A stretch of DNA of 5,487 nucleotides from Bacteroidota bacterium (GTDB taxonomy: Bacteria > Bacteroidota > Bacteroidia > Bacteroidales > UBA932). The notes under the pieces are model-generated. The model made no database searches and was not told the DNA's origin. It worked only from the letters and a program-made list of their open reading frames with translations. This document shows, in pieces, positions 1 to 5,487 of this stretch. The stretch covers positions 1 through 5,487 of the forward strand of contig WRJW01000123.1 of assembly GCA_009778375.1 (NCBI GenBank). The letters are read 5' to 3'. Each line of letters starts with the position of its first letter. The first letter of the stretch is position 1. A program made the position numbers and the translations under genes.

Positions 1-36
1 AGAGCGTGTAAGGATTCGCTTCAAGAGCAAATCGGG

Positions 37-1182
37 TTAATATACCGTTACATCCGGAGCTTCCAAATCGGTCTTGCCCATTGGTTTTTTGGTCAGCACG
101 TACCAAACATAGGCAATATAAGCCAACACAAAAGGAATCAACAGCGACACGTAGGACATTACTTTTAGGGTAAATATACTCGAAGAACTGTTGACTAAGG
201 TGAGCGAATAATGGGGGTCGACGGTAGAGGCAAAATAGGCAGTGTTGTTAAAGGCGGCACAAATCAGGAGCGGGAATACTGCCAGCACCACCCCAATCGA
301 GGTAATCCAGTAGTTGTACTTCCCTTTTTCAAAGAAAGCGCACCCCAATCCCCAGAGTACCAATACCACGCCTAACAACAGGATGACGGCGGGCCAAACG
401 AGTTCCAGCATATTGTGGAGGTAGATATGAGTTTGGGGCGTAACGTGTCCGGTTACCGGATCGGCGCGATAGCCGGTGAGGCAAAAAAGGTAGACAAGGA
501 GTACCACAAATCCCAATACAAATACGGTACCTACCACCCTGAGTTGCTTGAGGGCTCTTGCTTTGTACGCTGCGTCGTCAATCGACTGAATGGTAAAGAG
601 GAGGGCCATGGTGCAGGCAGCTGCATAGACTCCCACACCCATCAGCAGGTTAAAGGGATGGGCTAAGGCGTCGAGGCCATGCCACCCGTTGGCCCATTTG
701 GAGATTACGGGGCCGCCGGTATGTACCAAAGCCGTCTTGTCCATAATAAAAGCTCCTCCCGTAAAGAAAGTTCCTACGGCCACGCCCAGGAGCACAGTGC
801 CCAGCAGTCCGTTTAAAAAGAGAAATCCGTCGTAGGTTTTTTGACCAAGCAGGTTACCTGCTTTGCTGCGAAATTCATACGAAACAGCCTGGATTACAAA
901 TAATAAGAGAATAGTGATCCACAACCAGTAAGCCCCTCCAAAGCTGGTTGAATAGTAGAGGGGAAAAGAGGCAAAAATTGCCCCGCCAAAGGTGACTAAA
1001 GTCGTAAAGGTCAGTTCCCATTTATGACCCAAAAGATTGACTAACAGACTGCGTTGTTGGCTGTTTTTGGCGGTAACCCAGATGAGGCTTTGTCCCCCCT
1101 GTACAAAGAGTAAAAAAACTAACAGGGCACCCAACAGCGATACCAGCGCCCACCAATAATGTTGAAGAAAAGAAATGGTCAT
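37..1182 (-). CDS. cydB: Cytochrome bd quinol oxidase subunit II (CydB)
   Basis: The product is the second core subunit of cytochrome bd, the inner-membrane quinol oxidase that reduces O2 to water with high affinity. The protein has 381 residues, close to the 379 of E. coli CydB, and is almost all hydrophobic, consistent with about eight membrane spans. Recognisable family signatures are the N-terminal span ending in VQGGQSLIW (residues 27-35), GHKWELTFTTLVTFGGAIFASFP (52-74) and YEFRSK (about 102-107). Compared with E. coli, Asp29 of the TDGFD motif aligns with Gln28 and Asp58 of HWDGN with Glu56. I regard this as the Bacteroidota form rather than damage. The ATG lies 4 bases after the cydA stop, so the two are surely co-transcribed and probably translationally coupled. 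The stop is TAA. Only 36 bases follow before the window edge, so a further operon gene cannot be excluded. Confidence 0.96.
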   Translation of the reverse strand: MTISFLQHYWWALVSLLGALLVFLLFVQGGQSLIWVTAKNSQQRSLLVNLLGHKWELTFTTLVTFGGAIFASFPLYYSTSFGGAYWLWITILLLFVIQAVSYEFRSKAGNLLGQKTYDGFLFLNGLLGTVLLGVAVGTFFTGGAFIMDKTALVHTGGPVISKWANGWHGLDALAHPFNLLMGVGVYAAACTMALLFTIQSIDDAAYKARALKQLRVVGTVFVLGFVVLLVYLFCLTGYRADPVTGHVTPQTHIYLHNMLELVWPAVILLLGVVLVLWGLGCAFFEKGKYNYWITSIGVVLAVFPLLICAAFNNTAYFASTVDPHYSLTLVNSSSSIFTLKVMSYVSLLIPFVLAYIAYVWYVLTKKPMGKTDLEAPDVTVY

Positions 1183-1186
1183 AAAT

Positions 1187-2743
1187 TTAAGATTTTTCGG
1201 GTCCTTTATTAATTTGCTTTATCATAATACTGATCTCTGCAATGAGCAGGGTGCCGATCAGGGTAAGGAATATAAAGAAGGTGGTTTGCACGGTACCGGC
1301 GCTCACTCCGGAGACGGCCGCGGATGCGGGGAGCAGGTCCTGAATGGTCCAGGGTTGCCGACCCACTTCGGCTACGATCCACCCTGCTTGGGATGCAATG
1401 TATACCAAGAGGATACTCCACATCGACACGTAGAGGAACCAGCGCTGTTTTTCTAACCGGCCCCGATAGCTCCACCATAAAGATCCAATGAGTACAAGTA
1501 TAATGAATCCCCCCAGAAGCACCATCAAATGGAAAGTATAAAAGGTGAGGCCTATGTGGGGAACGGCTTCTTCGGGTTTGTTCAGGTAGCCGTAGCCAAA
1601 ATGGTCAAAGTTCTCTTCCAAAACGGTTTTAGCTTCCAGCATCGCCTCTGTATCCGACTGTTTTTTAGCCTGCTGATAATCTCCTAAGGCAGCAATGGCC
1701 AATTTTCCACGGGTCATACGTTCTTTCATGGGCAGGCCTTGCCGTTGTTGTCCATTCCGATCTACATATTGGAAGTTACCTTCGATAATATCCTCGATCC
1801 CTGCAACGTATCCATTTATGTTTCCGGTAGCTAACCAGGAGAGTCCCTTGGGAACGGAGAGGTTAAACCACATGGGGTCTTTACCGTCCATGGGTTTTTT
1901 GTCGCACTTGAGTACGCCTATGCCGGTGATGGCCACTCCGTTTCCACCGCGGTACAATCCCTCCATGGCGGCTAATTTCATGGGTTGCTTTTGGGCGACC
2001 TGAACTGCAGAGCCATCTCCGGTGTACACCAGCAGCAGTGCGCTGACCAATCCAAAGAGGGCGGCTAATTTAGTACTCCGAATAGCAAATTCCTGATCGC
2101 GTTTCTTAATCAGGTACCAGGCGCTGACGCCGATCATAAATACGGCTGCCAAAGTAAAACCCGAAAACACGGTATGGGTAAATTTGTTCATGGCTACCGG
2201 AGAAAAGACCACCGCCCATATATCTACCATCTCGTTGCGGGCAGTTTCGGGGTTAAAATACATACCTGCCGGATATTGCATCCAGGAGTTGGCAATCAGG
2301 ATCCACAGGGCAGAAAGGTTTGTTCCTATGGCTACTAACCACGTTGACAGGAGGTGGAAACCTTTACCGACTTTATTCCAGCCAAAGAACATAACGGCTA
2401 AAAAGGTGGTCTCTAAAAAGAAAGCAAAAATGCCTTCAATAGCTAAAGGTGCTCCAAAAATGTCGCCCACAAACCAGGAGTAATTGCTCCAGTTTGTGCC
2501 GAATTCAAACTCAAGGATGAGGCCGGTGGCCACGCCAATGGCAAAATTGATGCCAAAGAGTTTCATCCAAAATTTCACCGTCCTTTTCCAAAATTCGTTT
2601 CCGGTGCGGACGTAGATCGTTTCCATAATGGCGACCAGTATCCCCAACCCAAGGGTTAGGGGTACAAAACACCAATGGAACATGGCCGTAAGCGCAAATT
2701 GCAGGCGGGACCAGTCTACAAGTGCAGTAAGTAATGTGTTCAT
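1187..2743 (-). CDS. cydA: Cytochrome bd quinol oxidase subunit I (CydA)
   Basis: The product is the haem-bearing, quinol-oxidising subunit of cytochrome bd, an integral membrane protein of about nine spans. It has 518 residues; E. coli CydA has 522. By alignment from memory, the b595 ligand His19 is His23 (in LTAMFHWCFVPLTLG), Glu99 and Glu107 are Glu103 and Glu111 (in APLAIEGIFAFFLE), and the b558 ligand His186 is His190 (in KFTHTVFSG). Quinol-loop residues Lys252 and Glu257 are Lys256 and Glu261 (in QPMKLAAME). The b558 ligand Met393 is Met407, and GWIVAEVGRQPW spans 454-465. The stretch from Glu261 to Met407 is about as long as in E. coli, which suggests the long Q-loop class. One difference from E. 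coli is that Arg391 of F-R-I-M is His405 here (FHLM). The gene starts with ATG 22 bases after the upstream small gene. The spacer is AT-rich with no evident Shine-Dalgarno sequence. Confidence 0.97.
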   Translation of the reverse strand: MNTLLTALVDWSRLQFALTAMFHWCFVPLTLGLGILVAIMETIYVRTGNEFWKRTVKFWMKLFGINFAIGVATGLILEFEFGTNWSNYSWFVGDIFGAPLAIEGIFAFFLETTFLAVMFFGWNKVGKGFHLLSTWLVAIGTNLSALWILIANSWMQYPAGMYFNPETARNEMVDIWAVVFSPVAMNKFTHTVFSGFTLAAVFMIGVSAWYLIKKRDQEFAIRSTKLAALFGLVSALLLVYTGDGSAVQVAQKQPMKLAAMEGLYRGGNGVAITGIGVLKCDKKPMDGKDPMWFNLSVPKGLSWLATGNINGYVAGIEDIIEGNFQYVDRNGQQRQGLPMKERMTRGKLAIAALGDYQQAKKQSDTEAMLEAKTVLEENFDHFGYGYLNKPEEAVPHIGLTFYTFHLMVLLGGFIILVLIGSLWWSYRGRLEKQRWFLYVSMWSILLVYIASQAGWIVAEVGRQPWTIQDLLPASAAVSGVSAGTVQTTFFIFLTLIGTLLIAEISIMIKQINKGPEKS

Positions 2744-2765
2744 AGTATTAATTGTAATTAAATTT

Positions 2766-2972
2766 TTATTGGGTAAGCTGTTCGATTACATGACGACTTT
2801 TGTCTGCCGGACTTTTGTAGTCGGCCAAGGCATCTTTAAAAAAGAATATTTTTAAAATCAGAAACATAACCACTAATTTGGCGATAATAATCACCCAAAG
2901 CGTTTTTCCGACTGTCATACTTTTAAATCCGTCTAAATAAAACAGATATACTCTTTTTATCCAATGACTCAT
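2766..2972 (-). CDS. Small DUF4492-type membrane protein preceding cydAB
   Basis: This is a 68-residue protein with an N-terminal amphipathic, basic stretch (SHWIKRVYLFYLDGFKSM, residues 2-19), one membrane span at about 24-45 ending in KIFFF, and a short polar C-terminal tail. The YLDGFKSMT-GKTLW pattern is what I recognise as the DUF4492 family, which is found immediately upstream of cydA in Bacteroidota; that assignment is from memory. Function is not established. Position, size and a single span suggest an accessory or assembly subunit of the bd oxidase, by analogy with the unrelated CydX/CydS peptides. I chose the ATG at 2972 over an in-frame TTG at 2987, because the TTG immediately precedes a perfect -7 promoter box and the family sequence begins near the ATG. 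The stop is 22 bases before cydA, so it is probably the first gene of the cyd operon. Confidence 0.85.
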   Translation of the reverse strand: MSHWIKRVYLFYLDGFKSMTVGKTLWVIIIAKLVVMFLILKIFFFKDALADYKSPADKSRHVIEQLTQ

Positions 2973-2976
2973 GGTG

Positions 2977-2984
2977 CAAATATA
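2977..2984 (-). promoter_or_regulatory. Bacteroidota-type -7 promoter box for the small gene-cydAB operon
   Basis: Read on the minus strand, the sequence is TATATTTG followed by C, a perfect match to the Bacteroidota TAnnTTTG(C) element. It ends only 4 bases before the ATG at 2972. With the usual 5-7 base distance to the transcription start, the mRNA would begin at or just inside the start codon. No clear -33 TTG was found about 20 bases upstream; that region is occupied by a palindrome. The box match is directly visible. Its activity is inferred. Confidence 0.6.
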
Positions 2985-2994
2985 CAATTTTTAT

Positions 2995-3009
2995 TTAGAA
3001 TGATTCTAA
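2995..3009. promoter_or_regulatory. Perfect 7-1-7 palindrome, candidate Fur/PerR-family operator
   Basis: TTAGAATGATTCTAA is a perfect inverted repeat with 7-base arms around a single central base. The 7-1-7 geometry and the AAT-N-ATT core match known Fur-superfamily boxes (Fur TGATAATNATTATCA, PerR TTATAATNATTATAA). It differs from the PerR consensus only at one symmetric pair (T to G and A to C). It covers roughly the -24 to -38 region of the predicted leftward promoter, where a bound regulator would hinder RNA polymerase. It lies about 60 bases upstream of the rightward -7 box. The identity of the regulator is inference, and no regulator gene is in the window. Confidence 0.5.
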
Positions 3010-3070
3010 TTTGAAAATAATTTTTTACTCGATCTCTTCTACGATGGAACTGTTTCTGCAAAAGTTTTTC

Positions 3071-3078
3071 TACTTTTG
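3071..3078 (+). promoter_or_regulatory. Bacteroidota-type -7 promoter box for the DUF362-polyferredoxin unit
   Basis: TACTTTTG matches TAnnTTTG exactly. It lies 20 bases before the ATG at 3099, predicting a transcription start near 3083-3085 and a short 5' leader of about 15 bases. No convincing -33 TTTG was seen at the expected distance. The leader has no Shine-Dalgarno sequence, which is common in this phylum. Confidence 0.55.
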
Positions 3079-3098
3079 ACAAATTTTATCACCACATT

Positions 3099-4025
3099 AT
3101 GAAACGCAGAAATTTTATAAAAACAGCCGTAGCCGGCGCCGTAGTTGGTTCTATCCAATTGCAACACACAAAATTATTTGCAAAAGACAAAGAACAGGAC
3201 AAGCCTAACGATCTGGTGGCAGTCATGGGAGGTACTCCCGTGAAAATGTACGAACGAGCCATAGAATCCTTAGGCGGTATGGGCAAATATGTTAAAAAAG
3301 GGCAAAAAGTAGTAGTAAAGCCAAATATTGGTTGGGACAGGACTCCTGAAGAAGGCGCCAACACCAACCCTGATTTGGTTGCCGCTATTGTCAGAGATTG
3401 TCTCAAGGCCGGAGCCTTGGAAGTGACGGTTTTTGACAATACCTGCGACGAATGGCAGGCCTGCTACAAAAATTCGGGCATAGAAGCCGCCGCCAAGGCC
3501 GCGGGAGCAAAAGTCGCTTTTGCCCATGAGGAGCGCTACTACAAAGAAGTACTTCTACCTAACGGCAAGCGCATGAAAACAGCCAAAATCCACGAATCTA
3601 TTGTGGATTGCGATGTATGGCTTAATGTGCCCATACTTAAAAACCATGGAGGGGCCAAGATGACCAACGCTATGAAAAACTATATGGGTATTGTTTGGGA
3701 TCGCGAATATATGCATCGCAATGATTTGCAGCAATGTATTGCCGATGTGGCAACCTATGACAAGCCCCCGGCCCTCAATATTGTGGACGCTTACCGTGTG
3801 ATGACTCAAAATGGCCCCAAGGGCAAAAGTATAGAAGATGTGCAAATGGGTTATGCCCTCTTTATCTCTCCAGATATTGTGGCCGTGGATACAGCCTCCG
3901 TCAATTTCTTTAATCAATTTAGACCTATGACCATTAATGATGCGTCTCATATTGTAAAAGGGGAGGAATTGCATGTAGGAACCACCAAATTGGAAAATCT
4001 TAAAATAGAAAGGATCAGAATGTGA
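3099..4025 (+). CDS. Tat-exported DUF362 domain protein
   Basis: This is a 308-residue protein of the DUF362 family, whose biochemical role is not established. It begins with a classic twin-arginine signal: KRRNFIKT (residues 2-9), then a hydrophobic stretch to about residue 20 and a plausible cleavage after KLFA (residue 28). It should therefore be exported folded, perhaps with a bound cofactor. DUF362-type blocks are VVVKPNIGWDRTPEEGANTN (71-90) with the following NPDLVAAIVRD helix, VPILKNHGGAKMTNAMKNYM (177-196), DAYRVMTQNGPKG (230-242) and SPDIVAVDTASV (257-268). It has no CxxCxxC ferredoxin motif of its own. Scattered cysteines are at 101, 116, 122, 171 and 213. Its TGA overlaps the ATG of the downstream polyferredoxin gene by one base, which implies coupled translation. 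I infer that it accepts or delivers electrons, or carries a cofactor, for that partner. The substrate is unknown. The gene starts with ATG 20 bases after a -7 box. Confidence 0.88.
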   Translation: MKRRNFIKTAVAGAVVGSIQLQHTKLFAKDKEQDKPNDLVAVMGGTPVKMYERAIESLGGMGKYVKKGQKVVVKPNIGWDRTPEEGANTNPDLVAAIVRDCLKAGALEVTVFDNTCDEWQACYKNSGIEAAAKAAGAKVAFAHEERYYKEVLLPNGKRMKTAKIHESIVDCDVWLNVPILKNHGGAKMTNAMKNYMGIVWDREYMHRNDLQQCIADVATYDKPPALNIVDAYRVMTQNGPKGKSIEDVQMGYALFISPDIVAVDTASVNFFNQFRPMTINDASHIVKGEELHVGTTKLENLKIERIRM

Positions 4026-5487
4026 TGATGAGGAAGTATCGATTTATCAAGTGGTCCCGCGTCGTTCTTTCTTTGCTTGTGCTGATCGGTATTAGCTATT
4101 TCTTTTCTGCGGTACGGGTACAGTGGGCGCAGGGATTATCGTTGTTGCTAAAAGTTCAGTTTGTTCCCGCCTTGCTGGCTTCTATGGGCGCTTCTGTGCT
4201 GGCGCTCGCTTCTATTTTGCTGATGACCCTTTTATTGGGGCGTATCTATTGCTCCCTGCTCTGCCCTTTGGGGATTTTTCAGGACGTAATGATTCGTATA
4301 TTCAACCTCTTCAAAACCAAAAAACAAAGACGATTTCATTACGCCAAAGGGTTGCCCCTGCTGCGTTATTCCATCTTATTGTTGGTTATTATCGGCTGGA
4401 TGGTTGGTTTTAGTTTGCCCCTGCTGTTGCTGGATCCCTACAGTAATTATGGGCGTATGGCTTCCTCACTATTTAAGCCTGTGGTATATGCCCTGAATAA
4501 CGGCACGCATTTCCTTTGGCCGGACACTATATACTACCAGAGTTATATAGCCGGATCCCTGTCAGGCTGGCTCTTGCCGGTGGCTATTCTGCTCATTGTG
4601 GTTGGAATGAGCGCTTATAGAGGAAGGCTCTTTTGCAATACCATCTGTCCGGTCGGATCTTTCTTAGGTATCGTCTCCAGGTTTGCCATTTTTCGACCTG
4701 TGGTGGATATAAGCAAATGTAACCACTGCCTTTTGTGCGGGATGAAGTGTAAAGCGGAATGTATCGACAGTGCCACCCAACAGATTGATTACAGCCGTTG
4801 TGTGGGGTGTTTGAATTGTATTTTGGCCTGCAGGCAAAACGCGATCACTTATGTTTTTAGTGGGCGTAAAAAAAGGCAGCCATTGCTACCGTCTGATTCC
4901 GTTGCGCCTACCCGCAGGGCTTTTTTGGCTTCTGCGGGAACGGCCATTGGGGCGGCGGCTCTCTATCGGACTGCCGGAGGCGCCTTGTTGACCGGCGCTT
5001 CCAACTCCAATACGATTGCCCCTCCCGGCGCCCGCAGTCACGCCCACCTCAAAGAGTTTTGTACTGCCTGTCAAGCCTGCGCGGCGGCTTGCCCCACCCG
5101 CATTATTCAACCGACCTTTAATGGTTACGGATTGGATGGGTGGATGTTGCCGGCTATTACGTATAAAAAAGGTTTTTGTACTTATGGTTGCAACCGTTGC
5201 AGTCAGGTTTGCCCGACTTTTGCTATTGAGCGGACCAGCCTGCAAGAGAAAAAATTGATACAGATTGGAAAAGCAAAACTTACCCTCAAGCATTGTGTGG
5301 TGACAAAAGACCAGACCGATTGCGGAGCCTGTGACGAACATTGTCCTACCAAGGCGGTGCATATGGTGCCTTATGGAAACAGAGGGCTGCGCAGGCCCGA
5401 AGTGGATGCGGCTTTGTGTATTGGCTGCGGTGGATGTGAATACATTTGTCCTGCTACTCCCAAAGCTATTGTTGTACAGGCACAAAT
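4025..5487 (+). CDS. Membrane polyferredoxin, NapH-NapG-like fusion with internal Tat motif (3' end outside window)
   Basis: An uninterrupted reading frame of 487 codons starts at an ATG overlapping the previous stop (TGATG) and continues past the window edge. Stop-free upstream sequence is short, so the alternatives GTG 4022 or ATG 4028 change little. Predicted spans lie at about 11-30, 48-72, 112-137 and 181-198. Two CxxxCP motifs, GRIYCSLLCPLG (C76, C80) and GRLFCNTICPVG (C204, C208), are typical of the NapH/CcoG/NosR polyferredoxin family. A two-cluster domain follows (C232, C235, C238, C242 or C246; C259, C262, C265, C269). Next come a basic stretch (RKKR, 281-284), a twin-arginine motif TRRAFLAS (296-303) and a fifth hydrophobic segment to about 322. 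The C-terminal part has four more [4Fe-4S] motifs: C346/349/352/356, C385/389/392/396, C424/433/436/440 and C465/468/471/475. Basic loops put the first ferredoxin domain in the cytoplasm and the last outside. The likely role is electron transfer across the membrane, perhaps from quinol. The terminal acceptor is unknown. Confidence 0.9.
   Translation, partial: MMRKYRFIKWSRVVLSLLVLIGISYFFSAVRVQWAQGLSLLLKVQFVPALLASMGASVLALASILLMTLLLGRIYCSLLCPLGIFQDVMIRIFNLFKTKKQRRFHYAKGLPLLRYSILLLVIIGWMVGFSLPLLLLDPYSNYGRMASSLFKPVVYALNNGTHFLWPDTIYYQSYIAGSLSGWLLPVAILLIVVGMSAYRGRLFCNTICPVGSFLGIVSRFAIFRPVVDISKCNHCLLCGMKCKAECIDSATQQIDYSRCVGCLNCILACRQNAITYVFSGRKKRQPLLPSDSVAPTRRAFLASAGTAIGAAALYRTAGGALLTGASNSNTIAPPGARSHAHLKEFCTACQACAAACPTRIIQPTFNGYGLDGWMLPAITYKKGFCTYGCNRCSQVCPTFAIERTSLQEKKLIQIGKAKLTLKHCVVTKDQTDCGACDEHCPTKAVHMVPYGNRGLRRPEVDAALCIGCGGCEYICPATPKAIVVQAQ

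Noticed and set aside
13..33. Weak hairpin downstream of cydB (8-base arms with one mismatch, 5-base loop)
   Set aside because: It has a mismatched, AT-leaning stem and no T-run after it on the minus strand, so it is not a supportable terminator. The window ends too soon to judge.
2748..2761. Palindrome TTAATTGTAATTAA between the small gene and cydA
   Set aside because: It is purely AT-rich sequence in a short operon spacer. Such symmetry is expected by chance, and no regulator family is suggested.
2973..2987. In-frame TTG at 2987 as start of the small membrane protein
   Set aside because: It would add five residues (MYICT) encoded largely by the -7 promoter box. The ATG at 2972 fits the family start better.
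3059..3078. Inverted repeat CAAAAG-N8-CTTTTG overlapping the rightward -7 box
   Set aside because: The arms are short and low in complexity, and one arm is the promoter box itself. It is a possible operator but not distinguishable from chance.
3076..3092. FNR/CRP-like half sites TTGAC and ATCAC before the DUF362 gene
   Set aside because: The spacer is 7 bases rather than the 4 needed for a TTGAT-N4-ATCAA site and the arms do not match the consensus.
3089..3974. Antisense open frames opposite the DUF362 gene
   Set aside because: They overlap a clear DUF362 coding sequence with a Tat signal and show no family features.
4123..4413. Plus-strand open frame of about 96 codons inside the polyferredoxin gene
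   Set aside because: It is out of frame with the continuous reading frame from 4025, which carries the CxxxCP motif over the same bases. It is a shadow frame.
4886..5485. Long antisense open frame opposite the polyferredoxin gene
   Set aside because: Its translation is low-complexity, rich in Ser/Arg/Gly, with no recognisable domain. The opposite strand carries six intact cluster motifs in frame.

Overview
The window looks like chromosomal DNA from a member of the Bacteroidota, probably Bacteroidales-like. The evidence is a cydAB operon preceded by a small DUF4492-type membrane protein, CydB with a Gln-rich motif (VQGGQ) in place of the proteobacterial Asp motif, perfect TAnnTTTG promoter boxes in front of both divergent units, and AT-rich gene starts with no clear Shine-Dalgarno sequence. 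The order-level placement is inference.

Left part (minus strand, about 37-2972): a compact three-gene unit transcribed leftward. A 68-residue single-span membrane protein (DUF4492 type) comes first, then cydA and cydB, the two core subunits of cytochrome bd quinol:O2 oxidoreductase. Gaps are 22 and 4 bases, so one transcript is likely. All the main CydA haem ligands and the GRQPW motif are present. One position stands out: the arginine of the E. coli F-R-I-M haem b558 motif is histidine here.

Middle (2973-3098): a 126-base divergent regulatory region. It holds a leftward -7 box so close to the small gene's ATG that the mRNA may be leaderless, a perfect 15-base 7-1-7 palindrome of the Fur/PerR type over the expected -33 region of that promoter, and a rightward -7 box.

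Right part (plus strand, 3099 to the end): a Tat-exported DUF362 protein overlaps by one base (TGATG) a large reading frame that runs off the window. This second gene encodes a membrane polyferredoxin: four N-terminal membrane spans with two CxxxCP motifs (NapH/CcoG style), a cytoplasmic two-cluster ferredoxin domain, an internal twin-arginine motif plus hydrophobic segment, and a C-terminal domain with four more [4Fe-4S] motifs. It resembles a NapH-NapG fusion and has the architecture of a dual Sec/Tat membrane protein. Together the pair looks like an uncharacterised trans-membrane electron conduit with an exported partner of unknown function. It lies back to back with the high-affinity oxidase genes, and both units could answer to a metal or peroxide sensor.
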